A DNA stretch of 24,700 bases, from positions 1-24,700 of the forward strand of contig CAYNIU010000026.1 in assembly GCA_964397365.1 (NCBI GenBank), given 5' to 3'. The stretch comes from Methylomarinum sp964397365 (GTDB taxonomy: Bacteria; Pseudomonadota; Gammaproteobacteria; Methylococcales; Methylomonadaceae). The notes beneath the pieces were generated by a model. The model worked only from the letters and a program-made list of their open reading frames with translations. It did no database searches and had not been told where the DNA came from. Every line of letters begins with the position of its first letter. The stretch's first letter is position 1. Below, in pieces: positions 7,411-15,652 of the stretch. The position numbers and the translations under genes were made by a program.

Positions 7411-8622
7411 ATGAATGATATACTCATCGGACGACAGCAGATCCTTGATAATAACCTGAATATATATGCCTACGAAATTTTGTTCAGAGGCAGTGATTTT
7501 GACCTTGACCTTAGAGAAGGGGCAACTTCTGCCACTAACCAGGTGATCAGCGATACGCTTCTGGAGATTGGTCTCAATGATATTGTCGGTACGGCGCAAG
7601 CTTTTATCAATTTTACCGCTCAAAATATCCTGGAAAAAACCCCTTTAAATCTTCCCAGAGACAGAATCGTCATTGAGGTTCTTGAAGACGTTACCGTTGA
7701 CCTGCGCATCATCAATAACTTGAAAGAATTCTCTCAACAAGGTTACACCATTGCACTGGATGACTTTGTATTAACGCCTGAATGGACTCCGCTGCTGGAA
7801 TTTGCCGACATCATCAAACTGGACATAATGGCAATGCCGCTTGCAGAAACCCTGGCAATGATTGAAAAATTAAAGCCTTATAAGCTGAAGCTTTTAGCGG
7901 AAAAAGTGGAAACCCCCGAAGAATATGAAATTCTCAAAAAGGCCGGTTGCCAGCTTTTTCAAGGGTTCTTTTTCAGCAAACCCAATATTGTTGCCGGCAA
8001 AGGTAAACGATTGGGCATTAATCAAACGACAGCTATCAAACTCCTGAGTACGGTAAATACTCCCGATGTCGGTTTTGACGACCTCAGCACCGTTATTTCC
8101 CAGGATGTTGCTTTAAGCTACAAACTTCTGCATTATATCAATTCAGCCTTTTTTTCCTTGCCCAATAAAATAGAATCCATTCATCATGCCGTCACCTACC
8201 TTGGCCTGAGCGAAATAAAACGTTGGGTAAATATTCTGACACTGGCATCAATGACCAATAAACCAGATGCTTTGTTACAAAATATCCTGGTTAGAGGAAA
8301 AATGTGTGAATTACTGGCCGAACAATATCAACAAGATCCCAGCCAATTATTTTTTACCGGCATGCTGTCATCTCTTGACAGTTTGCTGGACATCCCCATT
8401 GACGAGGCGCTGGCACAACTCCCATTGACTAAAAATATAGCACAGGCTATTTTGAACAAACAAGGAATAGCCGGAGAAATTCTGGCTTATGTTCTCGAAT
8501 ATGAACGTTGGGAACTTTCCGCTTGCAACAAACATCAAATTACGCCGGTCAATGTCGGGGATATTTATATCCAAAGCATCAACTGGGCCAATAACGTACT
8601 AGGCAATATCACAATGCGGTAA
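7411..8622 (+). CDS. EAL-HDOD domain signalling protein (YuxH/CdgJ-like)
   Basis: This 403-residue cytoplasmic protein has an N-terminal EAL cyclic-di-GMP phosphodiesterase-like domain (about 1-200) and a C-terminal HDOD domain (about 205-400). The ExLxR motif is kept (E22-R26, EILFR). IVIEV, a DD pair (ALDDFV), IKLD, AEKVE and QGFFFSKP are also recognisable. However, the loop after DDF, normally DFGTGYSS in active enzymes, is replaced by an unrelated short segment. That is typical of the YuxH branch, whose members often act without phosphodiesterase activity. So it is most likely a cyclic-di-GMP sensor or a protein-interaction regulator of motility or biofilm. The ATG has AGAG six bases upstream. 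The rhodanese gene starts five bases after its stop, suggesting an operon with it and hflD. Confidence 0.9.
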   Translation: MNDILIGRQQILDNNLNIYAYEILFRGSDFDLDLREGATSATNQVISDTLLEIGLNDIVGTAQAFINFTAQNILEKTPLNLPRDRIVIEVLEDVTVDLRIINNLKEFSQQGYTIALDDFVLTPEWTPLLEFADIIKLDIMAMPLAETLAMIEKLKPYKLKLLAEKVETPEEYEILKKAGCQLFQGFFFSKPNIVAGKGKRLGINQTTAIKLLSTVNTPDVGFDDLSTVISQDVALSYKLLHYINSAFFSLPNKIESIHHAVTYLGLSEIKRWVNILTLASMTNKPDALLQNILVRGKMCELLAEQYQQDPSQLFFTGMLSSLDSLLDIPIDEALAQLPLTKNIAQAILNKQGIAGEILAYVLEYERWELSACNKHQITPVNVGDIYIQSINWANNVLGNITMR

Positions 8623-8626
8623 TAAC

Positions 8627-9064
8627 ATGAACTTAAATACTCTATTCTTGCTGATTTTTTCCTTTTTTTCTGCGACATTAACAGCTGCCGAACTTGAAAA
8701 CCTGTCTGTTGAACAACTGCAAACCATGCGCCAGAACAGTGATGCACTGGTCATTGATGTGCGTACCCCTAAAGAATGGCAAACAACCGGCATTATTCCC
8801 AACAGCCACAAGCTGGAGTTTTTTGACAGTAATGGCAAATACGATGCCAAAAAATGGCTGTCACAATTGCAACAACTTAAATCTTCACCAGATCAACCGG
8901 TTATTTTAATATGCCGGTCAGGTAACAGAAGCGGTATGGTGGGAAATTATTTAGCCAAACAATTAGGCATGAAAAATATTTACCATTTGTCTACCGGCAT
9001 CCAATCGTGGATTAAGGCGGGAAAACCGGTTAGCCCTGATTGCAACAAGATAACTTGTCAATAG
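8627..9064 (+). CDS. Exported single-domain rhodanese (sulfurtransferase)
   Basis: This 145-residue protein has an N-terminal signal peptide (hydrophobic residues 5-20, likely cleaved near ALTAA/TAAE) followed by one rhodanese domain. VIDVRTPKEW (42-51) and the active-site loop CRSGNRSG with Cys96 are the family motifs. CRSGxR loops are common in periplasmic thiosulfate or polysulfide sulfurtransferases, but the substrate cannot be read from sequence. Two further cysteines lie at the extreme C-terminus (139 and 144) and could form a disulfide. It is tightly packed between the EAL-HDOD gene and hflD (four and three bases), so it is probably co-transcribed with both. Confidence 0.9.
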   Translation: MNLNTLFLLIFSFFSATLTAAELENLSVEQLQTMRQNSDALVIDVRTPKEWQTTGIIPNSHKLEFFDSNGKYDAKKWLSQLQQLKSSPDQPVILICRSGNRSGMVGNYLAKQLGMKNIYHLSTGIQSWIKAGKPVSPDCNKITCQ

Positions 9065-9067
9065 AAA

Positions 9068-9688
9068 ATGTCTTTAAAAACAACATCTAATCAAGTCATT
9101 GCTCTGGCCGGCATTGCTCAGGCCTGCTCTTTAGTACAACAATTGGCATCAACCGGCAGGGCTGACAGTTCAGCGCTTGAATCCAGTATTGGCAGTCTTT
9201 TGAAAATTGATGCCGACAATGTTGCCGATGTCTTCGGTGGACTGGATAATATCAAATACGGATTGAAGCAGCTTGAAAATCAATTAACCGGCAGAGAAAT
9301 TGCCAACCCTGAACAAGCGCGATATGCCGCGCAATTGGTTTATCTGGAAAAACAGTTATCCAATCGACCGGAAATGTTGCATACCATTCACGCCGGCATC
9401 GAAAAAGCCCAGGCTCAGGCCGAACACTTTGGTTTGCTGCACGAAAATGTACTGGCCAACCTCGGCGACCTTTACCACACCACTATCAGCACCATACCAC
9501 CACGCATTATGGTCAATGGCGAACAGGAGTATCTATCTAATCCTGCGATTGTTAATAAAATACGTTCATTGTTACTGGCCGGTATTCGCTCCACCCTGCT
9601 GTGGCGACAATGTGGCGGGGCACGCTGGAAGTTTTTATTTTTCCGGAAAAAACTACAGGATGAAATCCGCTTTTTGTTAATGAAATAA
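9068..9688 (+). CDS. hflD: High-frequency lysogenization protein HflD homologue (DUF489)
   Basis: This 206-residue peripheral-membrane helical protein is recognised by ALAGIAQACSLVQQLA near the N-terminus, the DVFGGLDNIKYGL segment (about residues 54-66), and the LLAGIRSTLLWRQCGGARW-like C-terminal motif. All three line up with E. coli HflD (YcfC). In E. coli, HflD binds phage lambda CII at the membrane and affects lysogeny; its housekeeping role is unclear. Family genes usually sit between mnmA and purB. Here it instead follows a rhodanese gene by three bases. The length is normal. Confidence 0.9.
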   Translation: MSLKTTSNQVIALAGIAQACSLVQQLASTGRADSSALESSIGSLLKIDADNVADVFGGLDNIKYGLKQLENQLTGREIANPEQARYAAQLVYLEKQLSNRPEMLHTIHAGIEKAQAQAEHFGLLHENVLANLGDLYHTTISTIPPRIMVNGEQEYLSNPAIVNKIRSLLLAGIRSTLLWRQCGGARWKFLFFRKKLQDEIRFLLMK

Positions 9689-9818
9689 AGACCCGATTAT
9701 TCACACTTTATATCTGGCTATTGCTCCGTGCAGACTAGCTGGCGCATACGCGTAGCACCTGAGAGTGAGGTTGCCATTGTCACCCTGTTTAGAGTTAACA
9801 CCCTAATTTGAATAGCTC

Positions 9819-10850
9819 ATGAGTACATTAATTGAAAGCAAAAACCTGTATCGATATTATGGCGATCACTGTGCTGTCAATAATGTCAGTTTTAACCTGT
9901 CCAAAGGTGAAATTCTTGGTTTTCTGGGACCTAACGGCGCCGGCAAAACCACAACCATGCAAATGCTATGTGGTAATCTTGCGCCCAGTGCTGGACAAAT
10001 CATCATTAATGGTTTTGATTTGCTGGATCAACCACAACAAGCTAAATCCGTTCTGGGTTATTTAGCCGATACTCCGCCTCTCTACAAGGATCTGACAACC
10101 AACGAATTTCTGGAATATTGCGCTCGCCTGCATAAACTGCCCTTTCGAAACATTCAAAAAGCGGTCAATAAAGCTAAACAGCGCTGTGGACTGGGACAGG
10201 TTTCCGAGCGCCTGATCGCTAATTTGTCAAAAGGATTCCAGCAACGTATCGGCATTGCACAAGCCATCGTTCATGACCCTGAAATCATTATTCTTGATGA
10301 ACCAACTGTAGGTCTGGATCCCATTCAAATTAAAGAAATACGCGCATTGATAAAGGAACTGGGCGCTAAACACGGCATTATTCTGTCTACCCATATTCTG
10401 TCGGAAGTACAAGAGTCGTGTACTCATGTACAGATTATCCATCAAGGTAAACTGATACTCACCGAAACCATCAACGGTCTGAACCGGCTGATGAATACCG
10501 AACGTATTAAATTTGTTACTCGCCAACCGGTTGATAGTGAACAATTAAGTAAAATAGAAGGCGTTAAGGGTATAACGATGACAGCGGAAAATCAGTATTT
10601 ACTTCAACATAATAATGGCGATCGTTTACTGGAAAAAATCGCTCTGCACATTATCAACTCGGGATGGGGATTAGAAGAAATCACCCCAATTAAAAAATCT
10701 ATGGAAGATATTTTTATTTCTTTGACTCATAACGAGAACAAAACAGCCAAAACTGAAACAGCTGCACCTCCACGCCAGGAATCTCTAAAAGTAGATCGGG
10801 AGCAGAAACCTGAACCCCCTCCTGAGCAGTTTAGCGAGGATGGCTTATGA
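9819..10850 (+). CDS. ABC transporter ATP-binding protein, GldA type
   Basis: This 343-residue ATPase subunit has Walker A GPNGAGKTT (37-45), signature LSKGFQQR (136-143), Walker B IIILDE (156-161) followed by PTVGLDP, and the STH switch histidine. The position normally occupied by the Q-loop reads YLADTPPLY, close to the Y-L-P-E-x-P-P-L-Y of GldA-type proteins. The C-terminal 40 residues are rich in Pro, Glu and Lys and are unlike a domain. The next gene overlaps by four bases (ATGA). Together with the permease and the GldG-like protein it forms a three-gene exporter whose substrate is unknown. In Bacteroidetes, relatives are linked to gliding; that role should not be assumed here. The start has no clear ribosome binding site. 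Confidence 0.9.
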   Translation: MSTLIESKNLYRYYGDHCAVNNVSFNLSKGEILGFLGPNGAGKTTTMQMLCGNLAPSAGQIIINGFDLLDQPQQAKSVLGYLADTPPLYKDLTTNEFLEYCARLHKLPFRNIQKAVNKAKQRCGLGQVSERLIANLSKGFQQRIGIAQAIVHDPEIIILDEPTVGLDPIQIKEIRALIKELGAKHGIILSTHILSEVQESCTHVQIIHQGKLILTETINGLNRLMNTERIKFVTRQPVDSEQLSKIEGVKGITMTAENQYLLQHNNGDRLLEKIALHIINSGWGLEEITPIKKSMEDIFISLTHNENKTAKTETAAPPRQESLKVDREQKPEPPPEQFSEDGL

Positions 10851-11605
10851 AAATGATTATCACTATTGCCAAACGTGAGTTGAAAACCCTGTTTCTGTCG
10901 CCTCTAGCTTGGTCTATTCTGGCTATCCTGCAATTTATTCTGGCCTATTTATTTCTGACTCAGGTTGAAACCTTTAACTCATTTCAGAGCCGCCTAGCAG
11001 AAATCGACAATGCCCCCGGATTAACGGATATTATCGTCACGCCTTTATTTGCCAATGCCGGCATTATCCTGTTGTTGGTCACGCCATTACTGACCATGCG
11101 ATTGATTTGTGAAGAACGACGCAACAAAACCTTGTCATTGCTGTTATCGGCGCCGATTGCCATCCGAGAAATCATCCTCGGCAAATATTTTGGCATTCTC
11201 GGTTTGCTGTTTTTCATTGTTCTGTTGACCTGTTTGATGCCCTTATCCTTATTGACGGGAGGAGACCTGGATTTCGGCAAGTTTTTTTGTAGTCTTCTGG
11301 CCCTGTTATTGCTGGTCTCAGCATTTGCTGCCTTGGGTCTGTACATGTCCACTATCGCCAGTCACCCGACTATTGCCGCCATTGCCAGTTTCGGATTACT
11401 ACTGTTGCTATGGATTCTCGACTGGACTGCTGGAGTAACGGGAAAAAGCAGTGACACGATGGCATATTTGTCACTTTTGCAACACTTTCAGAATTTACAA
11501 AGTGGCCTGTTGAATTCAACCGATGTAGTATATTTTCTATTGTTCAGCACAACATTTATTATCCTCAGCGTCCGCCGCCTGGAATATGACCGACTACAAA
11601 AATGA
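10847..11605 (+). CDS. ABC transporter permease, GldF/NosY type
   Basis: This 252-residue inner-membrane protein has about six hydrophobic segments (approximately residues 16-37, 62-84, 108-132, 146-168, 174-196 and 226-243). The segment FLSPLAW near the start and the CEERRNKTLSLLLSAPI stretch before the third helix are characteristic of ABC-2 permeases of the GldF type. It is coupled by 4-base overlaps to the ATPase gene before it and the GldG-like gene after it, which fixes it as the membrane component of that complex. The substrate is unknown. Confidence 0.9.
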   Translation: MKMIITIAKRELKTLFLSPLAWSILAILQFILAYLFLTQVETFNSFQSRLAEIDNAPGLTDIIVTPLFANAGIILLLVTPLLTMRLICEERRNKTLSLLLSAPIAIREIILGKYFGILGLLFFIVLLTCLMPLSLLTGGDLDFGKFFCSLLALLLLVSAFAALGLYMSTIASHPTIAAIASFGLLLLLWILDWTAGVTGKSSDTMAYLSLLQHFQNLQSGLLNSTDVVYFLLFSTTFIILSVRRLEYDRLQK

Positions 11606-12945
11606 AAATTAACCGCCATATTCACCAATCATTACGACTAAAAAGCTTTCTCCAGACGGTTATGATTGTTATAGCGTTAATAATAACAGCCTGGCTCAGT
11701 CGCCAATATTACAGCCAGATTGATTTAAGCGCCAATGCTGAAAACACCCTATCAGAAGTTTCCGTTAAAGTACTTAAAAAACTGCCTGATCCGGTCATTA
11801 TCAAAGTATTTGTCAGTGAAGCGCCGCTAAAACGTCAAATCAGTCAATTGCTAGCTCGTTATCAGTCGGTTAAAAACAATATCACTCTTGAATTTTTTGA
11901 TCCCAAACAAGCGCTTGAACAAGCACGAAAATATAATATCGGTTCACTGGGCGCAGTGATCGTCGAATATCAGGGACATAATGAGAAAATCACCTATATT
12001 GATGAGCCCCGTCTGACCAATGCATTATTACAACTGGCGGACACTCAACAGCGCTGGGTAACTTTTCTGAGCGGTCATGGAGAGAGATCGCCTGTCGGCA
12101 AAGCCAATTTTGATCTGAGTTTATTTGCGGCGGAACTGGAAAAACGTCATATAAAAGCCCAATCTCTTAATCTGGTCGCAATGAATGCCATTCCCGACAA
12201 TAGCTCATTATTGATTTTAGCCGGCCCTGCTGTCGCCCTGTTGCCGGGTGAAATTAAAATCATTTCCCAATACCTCCATAACGGCGGTAATTTGTTACTC
12301 CTTGATGACCCTGATAATACTTATTTAACCCCGATTGAAAACCAGCTTGGTATCCAAAAACTTCCCGGCATACTTGTTGACAGCAGTTCTGGTCTATATG
12401 GTATTGACGATCCCAGTTTTATTCTGACTCACGATTACAGATCTCATCCGCTCACTCAAGGCTTTAAGAATATTGCCGTTTTCCCGGTAACCGCGGCATT
12501 ACAAAGCCATTCCGAAAGTGAATATCTTAGCGAAGCCTTCCTGGAAAGTAGTGAACAATCATGGACCGAAACCGGTAAAATTAGCGGCACTATCCGCTTT
12601 GATGCTGATGGCATGGAACACGAAGGGCCGCTGGACTTTGCCTTTGCTTTAACCCGAAAACTTGATAATGACAAGCAGCAACGCATTATTGTTGTCGGTG
12701 ATGGCGATTTTTTATCCAATGCTTATTTAAACAATGTCGGTAACCGGGAACTGGGACTGCGTATGATCAACTGGCTGACAGAAAATGATCAGTTTATTGA
12801 TGTGCCGGCCAAAATCACGTATGGCAAAACATTGGCAGTAAGCACTCTCATGATGGCTATCATTGGTTTGGGCTTTTTATTGGTTTTACCGGCTGTATTT
12901 TTTATCACCGGCTTGATCATCTGGCGTAAACGAAAAAAACGTTAA
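11602..12945 (+). CDS. GldG-family ABC transporter auxiliary protein
   Basis: This 447-residue protein has one transmembrane helix near the N-terminus (about 16-36) and one near the C-terminus (about 416-440), followed by a KRKKR tail. The large periplasmic part contains an ABC_transp_aux/GldG-like domain: the EFFDPKQALEQARKY segment and FLSGHGERSP are typical landmarks. It presumably works with the ATPase and permease encoded directly upstream (4-base overlap). In many gammaproteobacteria a DUF4340 gene follows as a fourth member. Here the next gene is mutM instead, after 129 bases that contain a nested inverted repeat. Confidence 0.87.
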   Translation: MKINRHIHQSLRLKSFLQTVMIVIALIITAWLSRQYYSQIDLSANAENTLSEVSVKVLKKLPDPVIIKVFVSEAPLKRQISQLLARYQSVKNNITLEFFDPKQALEQARKYNIGSLGAVIVEYQGHNEKITYIDEPRLTNALLQLADTQQRWVTFLSGHGERSPVGKANFDLSLFAAELEKRHIKAQSLNLVAMNAIPDNSSLLILAGPAVALLPGEIKIISQYLHNGGNLLLLDDPDNTYLTPIENQLGIQKLPGILVDSSSGLYGIDDPSFILTHDYRSHPLTQGFKNIAVFPVTAALQSHSESEYLSEAFLESSEQSWTETGKISGTIRFDADGMEHEGPLDFAFALTRKLDNDKQQRIIVVGDGDFLSNAYLNNVGNRELGLRMINWLTENDQFIDVPAKITYGKTLAVSTLMMAIIGLGFLLVLPAVFFITGLIIWRKRKKR

Positions 12946-12990
12946 CCCGGCTTTGTCATCAATAGTAAGTCTTTAATATAAGTTTTTTGT

Positions 12991-13052
12991 TTACGGAAGA
13001 AGTGAATGTGGCATGAATGCCACATTCAAGCCTACATGGACATATTCCGTAA
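12991..13052. repeat. Nested inverted repeat between gldG-like gene and mutM
   Basis: An outer perfect 8-bp pair, TTACGGAA (12991-12998) and TTCCGTAA (13045-13052), encloses an inner perfect 11-bp pair, GAATGTGGCAT (13004-13014) and ATGCCACATTC (13017-13027), separated by two bases. The inner pair is off-centre, so only one side has a 17-base spacer. No T-run follows on either strand, so it is not a standard terminator. It could be a REP-like or MITE-like repeat, an operator, or an mRNA structure between the exporter genes and mutM. Confidence 0.7.
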
Positions 13053-13074
13053 TAAATGATGCACAATCAATACG

Positions 13075-13917
13075 ATGCCTGAATTGCCTGAAGTTGAAAC
13101 TACCTGTCGGGGTATCACCCCGCATATCCTGGGTAAAAAAATCAGTCAAATCATTATCCGTCAGCATCAATTACGCTGGCCGGTCAATGATGATCTGCCA
13201 CAGACTCTCATCGGCCAATCAATTCAGCAGGTAAATCGCCGCGCTAAATATCTGTTACTGAAAGTCCAGAGCGGTACAATCATCATACACCTGGGAATGT
13301 CAGGAAGTTTACGCATTGTCAGCGCACTACAGGAAATCGGTAAATCCGGTACACCTGATCTGCCGGGTAAACATGATCATATTGATTTTGTTTTTACAGA
13401 CAGCACCGCCCTGCGTTTTAACGACCCACGAAAATTTGGAGCGGTATTGTGGACCACGGCTCCTATAAATACTCATTCACTCATTAAAAAACTCGGCCCT
13501 GAACCATTATCAGCTGATTTTAATGGCGACATGCTTTATCATCAGGCCAACAACCGAAAAAAACCAGTCAAGTCATTTATTATGGATGCTCACATTGTCG
13601 TAGGCATCGGTAATATCTATGCCAGTGAATCGTTATTTATGGCTGGTATTCATCCTTGCCGTCAGGCCGGACGTATTTCATTAAAACGCTATCAAAAACT
13701 GGCAGATTCTATAAAAACCGTATTGCAACAAGCTATTACCCAAGGCGGCACGACTCTACGTGATTTTGTCAATGAACAGGGAAAACCAGGATATTTTCAA
13801 CAATCCCTGTTGGTTTATGGCCGCGTCAATCAACCATGTTTGCACTGTTCATATCCAATCAAACAGTGCAAAATAGCGCAACGTAGCAGTTATTTTTGCA
13901 GTCACTGTCAATCGTAA
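13075..13917 (+). CDS. mutM: Formamidopyrimidine-DNA glycosylase (Fpg/MutM)
   Basis: This bifunctional base-excision repair enzyme removes 8-oxoguanine and formamidopyrimidines and nicks the resulting abasic site. The mature N-terminus PELPEVET carries the catalytic Pro2 and Glu3. Lys58 (RAKYLLL), HLGMSG and DPRKFGAV are the DNA-contact motifs, and a C-terminal zinc finger uses C255, C258, C275 and C278. The 280 residues are full length. The ATG at 13075 is fixed by the need for Pro at position 2. It follows the ABC exporter genes in the same direction, but no promoter of its own was identified. Confidence 0.97.
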   Translation: MPELPEVETTCRGITPHILGKKISQIIIRQHQLRWPVNDDLPQTLIGQSIQQVNRRAKYLLLKVQSGTIIIHLGMSGSLRIVSALQEIGKSGTPDLPGKHDHIDFVFTDSTALRFNDPRKFGAVLWTTAPINTHSLIKKLGPEPLSADFNGDMLYHQANNRKKPVKSFIMDAHIVVGIGNIYASESLFMAGIHPCRQAGRISLKRYQKLADSIKTVLQQAITQGGTTLRDFVNEQGKPGYFQQSLLVYGRVNQPCLHCSYPIKQCKIAQRSSYFCSHCQS

Positions 13918-13952
13918 ACTCAGTCATGGATGAGGAATCATATTGCCTTGCG

Positions 13953-15644
13953 TTATCGCTCCCAATCAAAAACTGCGGTCACACAATTCCCCTTACCCTG
14001 ATAAGTCAGGCGACTACATAAAGATTCCAATAACTGCACACCCCGACCAGCAAAACTATCATTATTTTCCAGGCCAACCGTTAAAGCCGAATAATCAAAG
14101 CCATCGCCACTGTCTCTCACTTTTATAGTTAAGCGACCGCCGCTTGCAGTAGGCTGATGGGAAATGAATAATCGCAACACCCCATGTTCGATAGTTTGCA
14201 ATCTTTGCGATTTAAGCTCATAAAACCGCATAAATCCTTCCGGTGTTTGTTTAATGCTAGAGTCCAACTTTAACAAACCATGATCAAGAGCATTGGCGAA
14301 TAGCTCGGTCACAATCATAAAAATAGCTTGCTGATGCTCTTGTAAATTCTGAATTTCCATTAATGCATTCACTATGACAGGAACCGGATTCAACTTTCTC
14401 AAAGTGTTAATGTCAAATTCCATCATTGTTTTCCAGGTCATCGCTTCGGTATGACTATGGTTATGTAAATCCTCAGTATTTTTCCAGGGTACATTATCAA
14501 CATCACAAAACACCTCAAGATAAGCGCCGACATTCTCTTGCCTGACACCACTACAATGCGTGTTCAAAGCAATTTTTAATTGCTCAAACCCTGAATCTGA
14601 GGGTTGTTTAATTGCCTCGATAATTGACTCCGCCGCAAACATTTTTCCCTGTGAGTTTTCAGCCTCAAAAACCCCATCAGTCAACAAATACAAATAATCA
14701 TCACTACAAACTTTATAAACTTGACTGTCAAATTCACAGTCAGACTGAATGCCCAAAGGCACATTACATGGTGAAATTGTTTTTAACGTATTGTTCTGTC
14801 GGTTGACTAAAAAATGTTCCGGTAAACCACAAGTAATAAGATGCAGTGATTTTGAATCAGGATAAAGCGCAACCATAGTGGCGGCCAGAAACATGTTAAC
14901 AGGCAATAATTTATACAGTTTTCGATTAATCTCCGTTGCAATTTCAATAATATCGAAACCCTTAGCGGTCATACTGTAAAAAATATCGGCAATTGGGTTA
15001 GCCACAGCTAAAACCCCATGACTGCTAAAATCACCCAGCAGTATATACAGATTGTTGTCCGGGGTTCTGGAAACATATAAAAAATCACCATTGAACAGCG
15101 CCTCAGGCGATATAGCCACCTTGACGACTGTTGTTTCCAGATAATCATCCCTTAATATTTTTTCATATAATTTCGCAGCAACTATCTTCTCCTGGTCAAC
15201 AACATGCTGATATTCCAGTAATTTTTTATTACGTTCAAACTGCTTTTCAGCGTTTAACCTGCTATTCAATAAACATCTGACTTTCGCCTTTAACGCAGTT
15301 TTATTTACCGGCATAAGCATAAAGTCATCACAACAACGTACTATACTTTCGGTATCGGTCTGGTCATTGAAGTTTTCAGTCAGCAAAATGACAGAAACAT
15401 AATGTTTATTCAATTCGGACTTTATACCGGGTAACCGGTCCACAATTCCCTTATCGTTTATATCAGAAAATACCAGCAATAAATCAGCAGATTGCCGACT
15501 GATAGAATCAGACAATAGCGCTTTTTTATCGACTAACGTACAAGAATATCCCTCGGATTCAAGAATATCGACACACCATACACCCAGATTACAAAAGCTG
15601 TCTTCTAGAATCAGAATATTAAACACCCGATCAATAAGATTCAT
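13953..15644 (-). CDS. Receiver-PP2C (SpoIIE/RsbU)-HATPase fusion, partner-switching regulator
   Basis: This 563-residue cytoplasmic signalling protein has three parts. The N-terminal receiver-like domain (1-125) has the acidic pair E14/D15, a possible phospho-acceptor D61 and K115. A helical linker follows (about 130-165). The PP2C/SpoIIE phosphatase domain (about 170-382) has NGD (D187), GDFSSHG (D205) and LTDG (D323). The C-terminal HATPase/RsbW-like kinase domain (about 400-560) has ELFANALDHG, DSGDGFD (511-517) and GRG (533-535). Such fusions control an STAS anti-sigma-factor antagonist by phosphorylation and dephosphorylation; no STAS gene is in the window. The usual Asp-Asp near the end of the PP2C domain reads ENVGAYLEVF, so one metal ligand may be missing. 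It follows the DUF2956 gene by eight bases. Confidence 0.9.
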   Translation of the reverse strand: MNLIDRVFNILILEDSFCNLGVWCVDILESEGYSCTLVDKKALLSDSISRQSADLLLVFSDINDKGIVDRLPGIKSELNKHYVSVILLTENFNDQTDTESIVRCCDDFMLMPVNKTALKAKVRCLLNSRLNAEKQFERNKKLLEYQHVVDQEKIVAAKLYEKILRDDYLETTVVKVAISPEALFNGDFLYVSRTPDNNLYILLGDFSSHGVLAVANPIADIFYSMTAKGFDIIEIATEINRKLYKLLPVNMFLAATMVALYPDSKSLHLITCGLPEHFLVNRQNNTLKTISPCNVPLGIQSDCEFDSQVYKVCSDDYLYLLTDGVFEAENSQGKMFAAESIIEAIKQPSDSGFEQLKIALNTHCSGVRQENVGAYLEVFCDVDNVPWKNTEDLHNHSHTEAMTWKTMMEFDINTLRKLNPVPVIVNALMEIQNLQEHQQAIFMIVTELFANALDHGLLKLDSSIKQTPEGFMRFYELKSQRLQTIEHGVLRLFISHQPTASGGRLTIKVRDSGDGFDYSALTVGLENNDSFAGRGVQLLESLCSRLTYQGKGNCVTAVFDWER

Positions 15645-15652
15645 TACTTAAC

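Noticed and set aside
9300..9680. 126-codon plus-strand frame overlapping hflD
   Set aside because: It is in a shifted frame inside a well-recognised hflD, and its cysteine- and tryptophan-rich translation is typical of a shadow frame.
9068..9688. hflD as a sign of a prophage
   Set aside because: Despite its name it is a conserved gammaproteobacterial chromosomal gene; no phage structural or integrase genes are nearby.
9689..9818. Intergenic region before the ABC exporter, checked for a tRNA or promoter
   Set aside because: There is no cloverleaf, no T-loop-like GTTCRANNC and no well-spaced promoter; only a short CACCCT direct repeat is visible.
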